A program made the position numbers and the translations under genes. Shown piece by piece: positions 10,889-19,694 of a stretch of 64,000 nucleotides of DNA. Source of the DNA: UBA5078 sp040384465 (lineage in GTDB: Bacteria > Pseudomonadota > Gammaproteobacteria > Pseudomonadales > Pseudohongiellaceae). How positions within the stretch are numbered: position 1 is the first letter of the stretch; each line of letters begins with the position of its first letter. The stretch lies in the NCBI GenBank assembly GCA_040384465.1, contig JAZKJF010000001.1, positions 124,001 to 188,000 on the forward strand, written 5' to 3'. Below the pieces are notes generated by a model, which worked only from the letters and a program-made list of their open reading frames with translations, was not told the DNA's origin and ran no database searches.

Positions 10889-11803
10889 ATGCAGCAACAG
10901 AAGTCAGAAGCGACGTGGAAAGGCAGGCTGGAACTGTACTTGAAGGGCATGGCGATTGGTATCGCTGACTCGGTTCCAGGCGTCTCTGGTGGCACCATCG
11001 CTGTGATGGTAGGAATTTATGAGGAGTTGGTTAACTCACTGAAAGATCTGAATCCACTGCGTCTGCACACTCGCTGGGGCGGCGGCCTCGGTCAGTTCTG
11101 GCGCAACATCAACGGGGGTTTCTTGTTGTCATTGCTGCTCGGCATTCTCACGAGTCTGTATCTGGCCGCCAGCACTGTGCTTTACCTGCTTGATACGCAG
11201 TACCCGCTGATGATGGCCTTCTTTGCTGGACTGGTGTTCGCCTCCGCCTGGTTTCTTCAGCGACAGGTCTCACATTGGAGAGGTGGTGAAATCGGCATGG
11301 CACTGCTAGGCGCTGCTGTGGCGCTAATCATCTCTCTAGCCAACCCCATGGCAGGCGATACCAGTCTGATCTACCTGTTTTTCTGTGGAGTGATCGCCAT
11401 CTGCGCGATGATTCTGCCCGGCATCTCCGGCGCTTTCATCCTTATTATATTAGGCGCGTACGATTATGTGCTGGCGGCTCTGCGAGCGCTGAATTTTCCG
11501 GTCATCCTGGTCTTTGCCAGCGGCTGCGCGATTGGGTTGTTGAGTTTTTCGCACCTGCTGTCATGGACTTTTCTGCATTACAGGCAACAGACCTACGCCT
11601 TTCTGACCGGTATGCTCGCTGCGTCTGTCTTGGTGTTATGGCCATGGAAGCAAATCGAGGAAGGCAGTATCAACTTCCTCTCGCCAGCGGATTTCGAGGC
11701 TTCTACCGGTGAACCCGCACAGATTGTTGTTGTCCTATTGCTGGTACTGCTGGGCTATGCAGTGGTGGCAATTTTTGAAAAAATGACGAGCAGTAAACAG
11801 TGA
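10889..11803 (+). CDS. DUF368 family membrane protein (undecaprenyl phosphate translocase, PopT-like)
   Basis: This is a polytopic inner-membrane protein of 304 aa with about eight to ten hydrophobic segments. The N-terminal signature IADSVPGVSGGTIAVMVGIYE and the second, symmetric motif MILPGISGAFILIILGAYDY define the DUF368 family. Members of that family have been shown in other bacteria to recycle undecaprenyl phosphate across the membrane; the role here is by family. The ATG at 10889 is preceded by GGAG with 8-base spacing. The stop overlaps the nlpD start (TGATG). Its place between pcm and nlpD puts a cell-envelope lipid carrier gene next to the amidase activator NlpD. Confidence 0.88.
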   Translation: MQQQKSEATWKGRLELYLKGMAIGIADSVPGVSGGTIAVMVGIYEELVNSLKDLNPLRLHTRWGGGLGQFWRNINGGFLLSLLLGILTSLYLAASTVLYLLDTQYPLMMAFFAGLVFASAWFLQRQVSHWRGGEIGMALLGAAVALIISLANPMAGDTSLIYLFFCGVIAICAMILPGISGAFILIILGAYDYVLAALRALNFPVILVFASGCAIGLLSFSHLLSWTFLHYRQQTYAFLTGMLAASVLVLWPWKQIEEGSINFLSPADFEASTGEPAQIVVVLLLVLLGYAVVAIFEKMTSSKQ

Positions 11804-12999
11804 TGGCGGAAGTTATGAACAAAGTCGCTAAGAAAAATGTAGCGCTTCAGATGCCCGCAGCAAAGGCCGTTGTCGTCTGGCGTGTGGCAGTACTACTGGG
11901 AATGGGCATGCTATTGCACAGTTGCAGCGGTGGTTATCAAGCTCCGTTGGACGAGCAGGGGGCTGCCCTGCAGCGCACCCCGCCGCCTATTTACTCGACC
12001 ACGGGCCCTTCGGACATCGGTGGTGTTGCCAGCAGTGCGCCTATTTCCTCTTCCAGCGGCTCCGCTGGAGTGGATAGTGCAGGTGGCAGCGCTGCGTCGG
12101 GCACGGCGGCCCGTCCTATCGCTGCTGGAGTGCGCGTGCAACCGGCAGATGGGGTCAACGTCAATGTCGTCAACGATCAGGGTGGCATTCGTCGCTCTAC
12201 AATTGCACGTCAACCGCTGGGCGGCACTGCTCCGGTTTCCACGCCTGACCCGGCGACTAACTCTCCCTCCACTTCCACACCGGCTCCAGCGGTAAGTGCG
12301 CCTTCTGCAAGTACATCAACGGTGGCTCCAGCCACGGGTCAGAGTCACATCGTTGCTCGTGGTGAGACCCTGTATTCGATAGCCTGGCAGTATTCGCTCG
12401 ACTACCGCGCTCTGGCGCTGGCCAACAATTTGGCCTCTCCCTACACCATTTACCCAGACCAACGACTGTCATTGAATATCGGCGGTGTCTCCAGCAATGC
12501 CATGCAGAGTGTGCCTGCTATCCCGGCGGCTCCTGCCGGAGATGCACCCGTGGCGGTGGGGCAGCGACCCGCAGCAGCGGAGGCCAGCAGGCGTACCGGC
12601 AATGTCCCGAGTCGTGTGGTGGAAGATATTGCCTGGCAATGGCCAGTGGAAGGGCGCGTGCTGAGAACCTTCAGCGGCAGTGCGGCCACCACCAGCCGTG
12701 GCATCGATATCGGTGCCCAGCGCGGAGACCCTGTGTATGCATCTGCCGATGGTGATGTCGTGTACTCTGGGCGCGGCATTCAAGGACAAGGAGACTTGAT
12801 CATCATCCGTCACAGTGCCCGCCATCTGAGCGCGTATTCTCATAACAGCAGCATGCTGGTCTCTGAAGGGGCTCGCATCCGTGCCGGTGACAAGATTGCC
12901 GAGGTCGGCACCGATAGCCGTGGCTCGGAATTACTGCATTTTGAGGTGCGCGTGGACGGTGCACCCGTTGATCCTGCTCGTTATCTGCCTGCTCGCTAG
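11803..12999 (+). CDS. nlpD: Lipoprotein NlpD, LysM and degenerate LytM (M23) domains
   Basis: NlpD is an outer-membrane lipoprotein that activates the amidase AmiC during septal peptidoglycan splitting. A signal peptide ends in the lipobox LLHSC (about residues 35-40). A low-complexity Ser/Ala/Thr/Pro linker follows, then a LysM domain (HIVARGETLYSIAWQYS) and a C-terminal M23 domain (GIDIGAQRGDPVYASADGDV). The metal-ligand His that precedes GIDIG in active peptidases is replaced by Ser, as expected of a non-catalytic activator. The ATG at 11803 overlaps the upstream stop; GTG 11800 or ATG 11815 are alternatives. Promoters for rpoS commonly lie inside nlpD in relatives. Confidence 0.93.
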   Translation: MAEVMNKVAKKNVALQMPAAKAVVVWRVAVLLGMGMLLHSCSGGYQAPLDEQGAALQRTPPPIYSTTGPSDIGGVASSAPISSSSGSAGVDSAGGSAASGTAARPIAAGVRVQPADGVNVNVVNDQGGIRRSTIARQPLGGTAPVSTPDPATNSPSTSTPAPAVSAPSASTSTVAPATGQSHIVARGETLYSIAWQYSLDYRALALANNLASPYTIYPDQRLSLNIGGVSSNAMQSVPAIPAAPAGDAPVAVGQRPAAAEASRRTGNVPSRVVEDIAWQWPVEGRVLRTFSGSAATTSRGIDIGAQRGDPVYASADGDVVYSGRGIQGQGDLIIIRHSARHLSAYSHNSSMLVSEGARIRAGDKIAEVGTDSRGSELLHFEVRVDGAPVDPARYLPAR

Positions 13000-13020
13000 C
13001 CTCCTGCCTTGCTCTTTTTT

Positions 13021-13049
13021 CACGCCTGCGCCTCTCTTTGGCAGGCGTG
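13021..13049 (+). terminator. Hairpin downstream of nlpD
   Basis: A perfect 9-bp stem CACGCCTGC / GCAGGCGTG with an 11-base loop lies 21 bases after the nlpD stop. The thymine run is on the 5' side (CTTTTTT), not the 3' side. It may therefore be a weak attenuator or an RNA-stabilising hairpin rather than a strong terminator of nlpD-to-rpoS read-through. Confidence 0.4.
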
Positions 13050-13277
13050 TTATCGCGTTCCCTTTTCAATTCATCTTGTAATTCCAGAAGCCGTCAAATT
13101 CTCGGGCAATCCCTGTTGCTTGACAGGTAATGGAATGCTAAGTTCGAAGCGTCTGTCCGATTGGGGGTGGTGGACAGTAGACAGAGAAGAATGAAAATTA
13201 CAAAAATGGGGCCGTATTATGAGTCGTACTATGGACAGTGCTGAACGCATATTGATGCGCAACAAGAGGAATACATC

Positions 13278-14342
13278 ATGGATGATGAAGCAATAGGCAG
13301 CAGGGAGGAGATCGTCGTTGAGAGTTTTACAGAGAGTGTTTTCAATAGTAGTGAGAGAGAACCTGACAAGCAGATTATGGAGGATCTCGCGGGGTACGAC
13401 GTTGCTGAAGTGGCAGGATATGAAGTCCAGACCTTAAACAATTCTGCGCCTGAAAGTCATGTCGACGATTTTTCGTGCGGTTTGGAGACGCTGGCGTGTG
13501 GCCCCGGTAATCGCCACGCTCCTGACATGACGCGGCTTTATCTTAATGATATCGGAACGGGCAGGCTGCTCAGTGCCGACGAGGAAGTGGAGTTTTCGCG
13601 CAGAGCCCGGGCAGGTGACAGGGAAGGGCGTCGGGTGATGATCGTTAGTAATTTGCGTCTCGTGGTCAAGATAGCGCGGCGCTACGTCAATCGTGGGCTC
13701 GCGTTTCTGGATCTGGTGCAGGAAGGCAATCTGGGGCTGCTGCGAGCCGTCGAGAAATACGATCCAGAGCGCGGCTTTCGCTTTTCGACTTATGCGACCT
13801 GGTGGATTCGGCAGACCATCGAGCGCGCCATCATGAACCAGGCCAGAGTGATCCGCCTGCCCATCCATGTACTCAAGGATCTTAATGTCTATCTGAAGAC
13901 ATCGAGAGAGTTCTCGCGTCAGAACGATCAGGACCCCAGCGTAGAACAACTGTCGCAGCTGATGTCGAAATCAACCGATGAAGTCAAACGTCTGCTTGCG
14001 TACAACGAGCGTCAGGTGACATCGGAGGGTCCCCAGAGTGTCGGGCAGGATGTCGATGTTCTGGAACAGGTGCCTGACAGGTCGGACAGTGCTCCTCATC
14101 AAATCTTGCATGACGACGGTGTGCGCGAGACAGTTGACGCCTGGCTGCAGATGCTCAGTGCCAAGCATATCGAAGTCATCGCCCGTCGTTTTGGTTTCAT
14201 GGGACACGAATGCGGGACGCTGGAGGAAGTAGGTCAGGAAATCGGTTTGACGCGTGAACGAGTCCGTCAGATTCAACTGGAAGCGTTGGAGAAACTTCGG
14301 GAAATTGCCAGAGAGCAGGGGATTACGAAGGATTGCTGGTGA
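13278..14342 (+). CDS. rpoS: RNA polymerase sigma factor RpoS (sigma-38)
   Basis: RpoS directs transcription of stationary-phase and general stress genes. The 354-residue protein has a variable acidic N-terminus. Region 1.2/2 follows (DMTRLYLNDIGTGRLLSADEE, then NLRLVVKIARRYVNRGLAFLDLVQEGNLGL and the -10 recognition helix RFSTYATWWIRQTIERA), and region 4 has the helix-turn-helix GLTRERVRQIQLEALEKLR. The N-terminal extension before DMTRLYL is about 80 residues, some 25-30 longer than I would expect for RpoS. The upstream leader of about 275 bases is long enough for post-transcriptional control. A clear terminator follows. Confidence 0.95.
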   Translation: MDDEAIGSREEIVVESFTESVFNSSEREPDKQIMEDLAGYDVAEVAGYEVQTLNNSAPESHVDDFSCGLETLACGPGNRHAPDMTRLYLNDIGTGRLLSADEEVEFSRRARAGDREGRRVMIVSNLRLVVKIARRYVNRGLAFLDLVQEGNLGLLRAVEKYDPERGFRFSTYATWWIRQTIERAIMNQARVIRLPIHVLKDLNVYLKTSREFSRQNDQDPSVEQLSQLMSKSTDEVKRLLAYNERQVTSEGPQSVGQDVDVLEQVPDRSDSAPHQILHDDGVRETVDAWLQMLSAKHIEVIARRFGFMGHECGTLEEVGQEIGLTRERVRQIQLEALEKLREIAREQGITKDCW

Positions 14343-14368
14343 CAGTGGCTTGCAGGGACTTGTTTGCG

Positions 14369-14399
14369 AAGGCTCCGGCGGTTGATGCCGGAGCCTTTT
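14369..14399 (+). terminator. Rho-independent terminator after rpoS
   Basis: The 9-bp G+C-rich stem GGCTCCGGC / GCCGGAGCC with a 7-base loop is extended by AA/TT pairs and followed by TTTT. It separates rpoS from the convergent fdxA, whose stop lies 13 bases further on. Confidence 0.85.
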
Positions 14400-14412
14400 G
14401 CAGACAGATTTA

Positions 14413-14745
14413 TCAGCCAGCATCCTTTATCAGATACTGGAGTTTGCCCGGCACGCCCTTCCATTTCTCGGCGTCCTCCAGTGCGGGTTTCATCTCGGTG
14501 ATATTCGACCACTTCTGCGCCAGTTCGGCGTTCAATGCCAGGAACTGCTGCTGGTCTTCAGGTAATTCATCCTCGGCATAGATCGCGTCGACCGGGCATT
14601 CTGGTTCGCACAGGGCGCAGTCGATGCATTCGTCGGGGTGGATGACCAGGAAGTTCGGACCTTCATAGAAACAATCAACAGGGCATACTTCCACACAGTC
14701 TGTGTGCTTGCATTGTATGCAGTTTTCGCCAACAACAAATGTCAT
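14413..14745 (-). CDS. fdxA: Seven-iron ferredoxin FdxA
   Basis: This is a small electron carrier with one 3Fe-4S and one 4Fe-4S cluster. Cysteines lie in CIQCKHTDCVEVCPVDCF (residues 8-25) and CIDCALCEPECP (about 39-50), which is the 7Fe pattern. The length of 110 aa is normal. The frame is open further upstream, but the ATG at 14745 gives the family start MTFVVGENCI and is preceded by GGAGA. The rpoS-fdxA-mutS arrangement is as in Pseudomonas. Confidence 0.94.
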   Translation of the reverse strand: MTFVVGENCIQCKHTDCVEVCPVDCFYEGPNFLVIHPDECIDCALCEPECPVDAIYAEDELPEDQQQFLALNAELAQKWSNITEMKPALEDAEKWKGVPGKLQYLIKDAG

Positions 14746-14888
14746 GATTTCTCCAGCTTTATGGGCCCGGGGAGCCGGGGTGGGTAATTTGAAGTTGGGG
14801 CGATTATAAAGAGGTTCGGGGGGGCAGGGAAAATACTTTTTCCGATAATGCATAGTTAATTTGTTTGGCCGGGCTAACTCCGTAGGTC

Positions 14889-15005
14889 GATTCGCCTGAG
14901 AGCCACCGCTGCTCAGGACACGCCCGTGAATACTTCCCTGTAGGGCTCAGTCGCGCCATCCATGGCGCTCGATGGTCCTGTGCAGCGGTGGCTCTCAGAC
15001 GAATC
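14889..15005. repeat. Long inverted repeat between fdxA and mutS
   Basis: Two 24-base arms (14889-14912 and 14982-15005) are complementary at 23 of 24 positions, and a further AGGAC / GTCCT pairing lies inside. The loop of about 60 bases contains its own palindrome GCGCCATCCATGGCGC (14953-14968). The transcript could fold into a long hairpin with a secondary hairpin at the tip. It lies downstream of mutS and upstream of fdxA, both on the minus strand. It is unlike the other REP families in the window and may be a separate small palindromic element. Confidence 0.75.
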
Positions 15006-15067
15006 TTGTTTCACCAGTTAATTCCACCACTGACCGTGTTTCCAAGGCACCCCCGTGAATGCGCCAC

Positions 15068-17698
15068 TCACAGTTTTTGCTTCAGGGCGTAGAGGAGGTC
15101 TAGGGCTTGGCGGGCGGTGAGGTCGTCGGGGTTGAGGGTGGTGAGTTGTTGGATGACCGGGTGGGGTTCGTATTGGGTGAAGAGTTCGGTTTGTAGGGGG
15201 GCGGCCAAGGCCGCATTGGAGGCTTTGGGTGATGGTATTTGGGATTGCTGGAGGCTGTCGCGTTCCAGTTGGTGGAGTTTGTCGCGGGCCTGGCGGATCA
15301 CGCTCAGCGGGACACCGGCGAGTTGGGCGACTTGCAGGCCATAGCTCTGGTTCGCGGGGCCGGGTTTGACGGCGTGCAGGAAGACGATGCCATCCTGATG
15401 CTCCGAGGCGTCCAGGTGGACGTTGGCGATGTTGGAGAAGCGCTCGGGCAGGGCGGTCAGCTCGAAATAGTGGGTGGCGAACAGCGTCCAGGCCTGCAGC
15501 TTTTCGGCGATGTAGACAGCACTGGCCCAGGCCAGCGAGAGGCCGTCGAAGGTGCTGGTGCCGCGTCCCACTTCGTCCATCAGTACCAGGCTGTTGGCCG
15601 TGGCGTTGTGGAGGATGTTGGCCGTTTCGGTCATCTCGACCATGAACGTGGAGCGTCCGCCTGCCAGATCGTCGGACGAGCCGATGCGCGTGAAGATGCG
15701 ATCTATCGGGCCGATGCGGGCGCTGCGGGCCGGGACGAAGCTGCCGGTAAAGGCCAGCAGCACGATCAGCGCCGTTTGGCGCATATAGGTCGATTTACCG
15801 CCCATGTTCGGACCAGTGATGATCAGCATCTGGCGCCTGTCATCCAGGTCGACGTCATTGGCGACGAACACGCTTTCGGTGACTTGTTCCACCACGGGAT
15901 GACGGCCTTGTTCGATGTGGATGCCTGGTTCCGCTGTCAGTTCGGGCTGGCAAAAGTCCAGGGTGCGTGCGCGCTCGGCAAAGTTGTTCAGGACGTCGAG
16001 TTCGGCCAGCGCTGCGGCAGTATTGAGCAGTGCGTTCAGGTCCATCGCGACGACTTCCAGCAACTCGTCGTAAAGCGCTTTTTCACGGGTCAGCGCCTTG
16101 CTGTTGGCGCTCAGCACCTTGTCCTCGAACAGCTTCAGGTCGGGCGTGATGAAGCGTTCAGCATTCTTCAGTGTCTGGCGGCGCTGGTAATCGGCTGGCA
16201 TGTCGTCGGCCTGCGCCTTGCTGACCTCGATGAAGTAGCCGTGGACGCGGTTGTAGCCGACCTTGAGTGTACTCAGGCCGGTGCGCTGCTTCTCCTTGAT
16301 TTCCAGATCGATCAGGAACTGCCCGGCGTTGCTGCTCAGGTTGCGCAGCTCATCCAGTTCCGCGTCATAACCCTCCGCAATGACGCCGCCTTCGCGAATC
16401 ACCACCGGTGGATTGTCGATGATGGCGCGGCTCAGTAGCGCGGCGAGATCCGGGTAGTCGGCAATGCTGAGCTGCAGACTGCTCAGGCGTGGTGAGTCGT
16501 TCTGTTCAAGAATACTGCTCAATGCACCTTGCAGACGCGGCAAGGTGATCAGGGCATCGCGCAGACGGGCGAGATCTCGCGGCCGTGCCGAGCGCAAACC
16601 GACGCGGGCGAGGATGCGTTCGATGTCACCGATCTCGTGCAAAAGCGGGTGCAATTGTTCGAAGCGGTACTGGTCGATCAGCGTGGAGACGGTTTGCTGG
16701 CGCAGAGCCAGTTGAGCACGGTCCCGCAGCGGGCGATGCAGCCAGCGGTTCAGCAGGCGTCCACCCATCGCGGTGGCAGTGCTGTCGAGCACCGACATCA
16801 ACGTATTGTCGGTGCCCCCGGCGAGATTGCGATCCAGCTCCAGATTGCGGCGGCTGGCAGCATCCAGTACGAGGCTGTCACCGGGCTGTTCCAGTTGAAT
16901 GCCTTGAATGTGTGGCAATTGCGAACGCTGTGTTTCGCGGGCGTAGCCCAGAAGACAACCCGCCGCCTGCAGCGCGAGCGTCAGCTGCTCACAACCGAAA
17001 CCGTTCAAATCCAGAGTACCAAAGTGCTGGTTCAGCGCGCGCCGACTGCTGTCCAGATCGAACTCCCACAACGGTCTGTGCCGCGAACCCTGCCGCGATT
17101 CCAACACCTGCAATGCCGAAACCTCTTCATTAACAAGCACTTCGGCGGGTCGGACCCGCGCAACTTCAGCAAGCATGTCGTCGAGGGAGTCAACTTCGCT
17201 GAGCACGAAGCGGCCACTGCTGATGTCCAGCCAGGCGAGACCGAAACGAGCCTTCTCCGGATTCTCGCTGTGGGTGCCGGTCACCGCCATCAACAGGCTT
17301 TCGCTGCGCTCGTTGAGCAGGGCTTCGTCGCTGAGCGTGCCGGGGGTGATGATGCGAACGACTTGCCGATCGACCGGTCCCTTGCTGGTAGCCGGATCGC
17401 CAATCTGTTCGCAGATGGCGACCGAGACACCGGCGTCCACCAGCCTTGCCAGATAGCGATCGGCAGCATGGAAAGGGATGCCGCACATGGGGATGTCTTT
17501 GCCGTCGATCTTGCCTCGGCTGGTCAGGGTAATGTCGAGAATCTTCGAGGCAGTGCGTGCGTCGTCGAAGAACAGCTCGTAGAAATCACCCATGCGGTAG
17601 AACAGCAGCTCGTTGCGGTGCTGGGCTTTCAGGCCTAGGAATTGCCGCATCATTGGCGTGTGTTGAGAGAGGTCGATATTGGACAAGAGCGGTACCAC
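15068..17698 (-). CDS. mutS: DNA mismatch repair protein MutS
   Basis: MutS recognises mismatches and small loops and recruits MutL. The 876-residue protein has the mismatch-wedging motif GDFYELF near residue 38, the connector, lever and clamp domains, and a C-terminal ABC-type ATPase with the P-loop TGPNMGGKS (about residue 622) and DEVGRGTSTFDG. The C-terminal tail ends in a short helical segment that resembles the tetramerisation region. The gene is monocistronic and transcribed away from pncC. Long open frames on the opposite strand are by-products of codon bias. Confidence 0.97.
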   Translation of the reverse strand: MVPLLSNIDLSQHTPMMRQFLGLKAQHRNELLFYRMGDFYELFFDDARTASKILDITLTSRGKIDGKDIPMCGIPFHAADRYLARLVDAGVSVAICEQIGDPATSKGPVDRQVVRIITPGTLSDEALLNERSESLLMAVTGTHSENPEKARFGLAWLDISSGRFVLSEVDSLDDMLAEVARVRPAEVLVNEEVSALQVLESRQGSRHRPLWEFDLDSSRRALNQHFGTLDLNGFGCEQLTLALQAAGCLLGYARETQRSQLPHIQGIQLEQPGDSLVLDAASRRNLELDRNLAGGTDNTLMSVLDSTATAMGGRLLNRWLHRPLRDRAQLALRQQTVSTLIDQYRFEQLHPLLHEIGDIERILARVGLRSARPRDLARLRDALITLPRLQGALSSILEQNDSPRLSSLQLSIADYPDLAALLSRAIIDNPPVVIREGGVIAEGYDAELDELRNLSSNAGQFLIDLEIKEKQRTGLSTLKVGYNRVHGYFIEVSKAQADDMPADYQRRQTLKNAERFITPDLKLFEDKVLSANSKALTREKALYDELLEVVAMDLNALLNTAAALAELDVLNNFAERARTLDFCQPELTAEPGIHIEQGRHPVVEQVTESVFVANDVDLDDRRQMLIITGPNMGGKSTYMRQTALIVLLAFTGSFVPARSARIGPIDRIFTRIGSSDDLAGGRSTFMVEMTETANILHNATANSLVLMDEVGRGTSTFDGLSLAWASAVYIAEKLQAWTLFATHYFELTALPERFSNIANVHLDASEHQDGIVFLHAVKPGPANQSYGLQVAQLAGVPLSVIRQARDKLHQLERDSLQQSQIPSPKASNAALAAPLQTELFTQYEPHPVIQQLTTLNPDDLTARQALDLLYALKQKL

Positions 17699-17847
17699 TG
17701 CAGGGTTGACGACAGGTCCGTGTGAGGCCTGATATGCCGCCGGATTCTACGCGATTAAATGGCGTCCGTCAGCGCGTCTGAAAATCTCTGCTAAGCTTGG
17801 AGAAAGTACAATGTTGAGCCGCTCCGCAGAGGCCCCGTGCCATATTT

Positions 17848-17923
17848 GGTCGGCTGCAGGGCAGGCTCCTACAGTCAGTGGGTCACAGATGACCCGTGTA
17901 TGAGCCTGCCCTGCAGGCGACCA
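17848..17923. repeat. REP pair, family B (TGTAGGAGCCTGCCC...)
   Basis: Two copies of a 25-base element face each other: GGTCGGCTGCAGGGCAGGCT... at 17848-17873 and its near-complement at about 17898-17922. An inner GGGTCA/TGACCC hairpin lies between them. The same element recurs three times at 30552-30648. It lies between divergent mutS and pncC. Confidence 0.8.
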
Positions 17924-17946
17924 GCCCAACCCATGGAACACCAAAC

Positions 17947-18477
17947 ATGAACAAAACCCTGCTATCCCTCAGCCGCCAATGCGGTGAACTCTTGCTGCAG
18001 CAGCGCTGCAAAGTGAGCACGGCCGAGTCCTGTACCGGCGGCTGGATTGCCCAATGCATCACTGCCGTGGCGGGGAGTTCGGACTGGTTCGAGACAGGTT
18101 TCGTCACCTATTCCAATCAGGCCAAACAGCAACTGCTGGGCGTTCCCGTGGAGTGTTTCGAAGGCTCGAACGTGCCCGGGGCCGTCAGTGAAGAGACAGT
18201 GCTGGCGATGGCGCGTGGTGCCCTGCAGGTCGCCGGAGCGCAGTATGCGGTAGCGACCAGCGGCGTTGCCGGACCCGGTGGTGGCACGCCGGGCAAACCG
18301 GTTGGTACTGTGTGGATCGGCTGGGCATGGCGCGAGGGCGATACAGTAAAGTCTCTTGCGCGAGTGCAGCGTTTTACCGGCGACCGGGAAGCTGTCCGCA
18401 AACAGTCCGTACAAGCAGCACTGGAGGGACTGCTGGCACTCCTGCAGGCTCGAAATGTGGCAGCCTCCGGGTACTGA
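17947..18477 (+). CDS. pncC: Nicotinamide-nucleotide amidohydrolase PncC (CinA C-terminal domain)
   Basis: PncC hydrolyses nicotinamide mononucleotide to nicotinate mononucleotide in NAD recycling. The 176-residue stand-alone CinA C-terminal domain shows STAESCTGGWIAQ (residues 22-34, with the catalytic Ser/Cys region), FVTYSNQAKQQLLGV and ATSGVAGPGGGTPGKPVGTVWIG, all family hallmarks. The ATG at 17947 gives the normal start; the upstream extension runs into a REP. It precedes recA, as in many gammaproteobacteria. Confidence 0.92.
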   Translation: MNKTLLSLSRQCGELLLQQRCKVSTAESCTGGWIAQCITAVAGSSDWFETGFVTYSNQAKQQLLGVPVECFEGSNVPGAVSEETVLAMARGALQVAGAQYAVATSGVAGPGGGTPGKPVGTVWIGWAWREGDTVKSLARVQRFTGDREAVRKQSVQAALEGLLALLQARNVAASGY

Positions 18478-18482
18478 TTAAA

Positions 18483-18502
18483 TACTGGTTGAATATACAG
18501 TG
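18483..18502 (+). promoter_or_regulatory. LexA (SOS) box upstream of recA
   Basis: TACTGGTTGAATATACAGTG resembles the E. coli-type consensus TACTGTATATATATACAGTA. The CTG...CAG core has the correct spacing, and the left half has one departure (CTGG for CTGT). It begins six bases after the pncC stop and about 90 bases before the recA start, where LexA would repress recA. Confidence 0.75.
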
Positions 18503-18590
18503 ATTGTCTGTTTTAATTATTTCATTGCAAGACCCCCTCGGAATCCATTCAGCTTGCTCCGACCAAGCACCAGATAAAAAAGGAATCAAC

Positions 18591-19655
18591 ATGGCCGTAG
18601 ATGCAGTTAAAGACCCGAACCGCGAGAAGGCGCTGAGCGCCGCCCTGTCACAGATCGAGCGCCAGTTTGGCAAAGGCTCGATGATGCGTCTGGGAGAGAA
18701 GGGCAAGGAAGCAATCCCCGCGATTTCCACCGGCTCGCTGGGCCTGGATATCGCACTGGGCATCGGTGGTCTGCCACGCGGCCGCATTGTGGAAATCTAC
18801 GGGCCGGAGTCCTCCGGCAAGACCACATTGACGCTGCAGGTTATCGCAGAGTGTCAGCGTAACGGCGGCACCTGTGCCTTCATCGACGCAGAACACGCAC
18901 TCGATCCAATCTATGCCAGCAATCTGGGTGTGGATGTCGAAAACCTGCTGGTCAGCCAGCCAGACACTGGCGAACAGGCACTGGAGATCTGCGACATGAT
19001 CGTGCGCTCCGGTGCAGTGGACGTGGTGGTCATCGACTCCGTGGCAGCACTGACACCTAAGGCTGAGATCGAAGGTGACATGGGCGACAGCCACATGGGC
19101 CTGCAGGCGCGTCTGATGTCCCAGGCGCTGCGCAAGATGACGGCCAACATCAAGAATTCCAACACACTGGTGATCTTCATCAATCAGATCCGCATGAAGA
19201 TCGGCGTGATGTTTGGTTCGCCTGAAACTACCACCGGCGGTAATGCACTGAAGTTCTACGCCTCTGTGCGTCTGGATATCCGCCGCATTGGTTCGATCAA
19301 GGAAGGCGAAGAGGTTGTGGGCAGCGAGACCCGCGTCAAGGTCGTCAAGAACAAGGTGGCGCCGCCTTTCCGTCAGTGTGAATTTCAGATTCTGTATGGC
19401 ACGGGTATCTACCGAATGGGGGAAGTGATCGATCTCGGTGTGAAGCTCAACCTGATCGACAAGTCCGGCGCCTGGTATGCCTACAACGGTGAGAAGATTG
19501 GTCAGGGCAAAAAGAACGTGGCTACCTATCTGGAAGAGAATCCGCATCTGGGCAAGGAGATTGAAGACAAGATTCGTGCACAGTTGCTCGGTGGTGCTGC
19601 GCCTCTGCTGGTCTCCGGGGGAGCGGACGAGGAAGACGACGGCGAGTTCGAATAA
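18591..19655 (+). CDS. recA: Recombinase RecA
   Basis: RecA forms filaments on single-stranded DNA, carries out strand exchange and triggers LexA self-cleavage. The 354-residue protein has the Walker A motif GPESSGKTT at residues 71-79, the Walker B region VDVVVIDSVAAL and the DNA-binding loop MMTANIKNSN-like segment around residue 185. The acidic tail (GADEEDDGEFE) is typical. The ATG at 18591 is preceded by AAAAAGGA, and the in-frame ATG-like codon at 18504 lies just after the LexA box and is rejected as the start. recX follows directly. Confidence 0.98.
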   Translation: MAVDAVKDPNREKALSAALSQIERQFGKGSMMRLGEKGKEAIPAISTGSLGLDIALGIGGLPRGRIVEIYGPESSGKTTLTLQVIAECQRNGGTCAFIDAEHALDPIYASNLGVDVENLLVSQPDTGEQALEICDMIVRSGAVDVVVIDSVAALTPKAEIEGDMGDSHMGLQARLMSQALRKMTANIKNSNTLVIFINQIRMKIGVMFGSPETTTGGNALKFYASVRLDIRRIGSIKEGEEVVGSETRVKVVKNKVAPPFRQCEFQILYGTGIYRMGEVIDLGVKLNLIDKSGAWYAYNGEKIGQGKKNVATYLEENPHLGKEIEDKIRAQLLGGAAPLLVSGGADEEDDGEFE

Positions 19656-19694
19656 GCCGCCGACTATTGAAAAGCAAGAACGAAGGCATGCCGC

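Noticed and set aside
15239..17638. Two long plus-strand open frames (about 399 and 369 codons) opposite mutS
   Set aside because: They are antisense to a complete, clearly recognisable MutS and have no family features or ribosome binding sites; they come from GC-rich codon bias.
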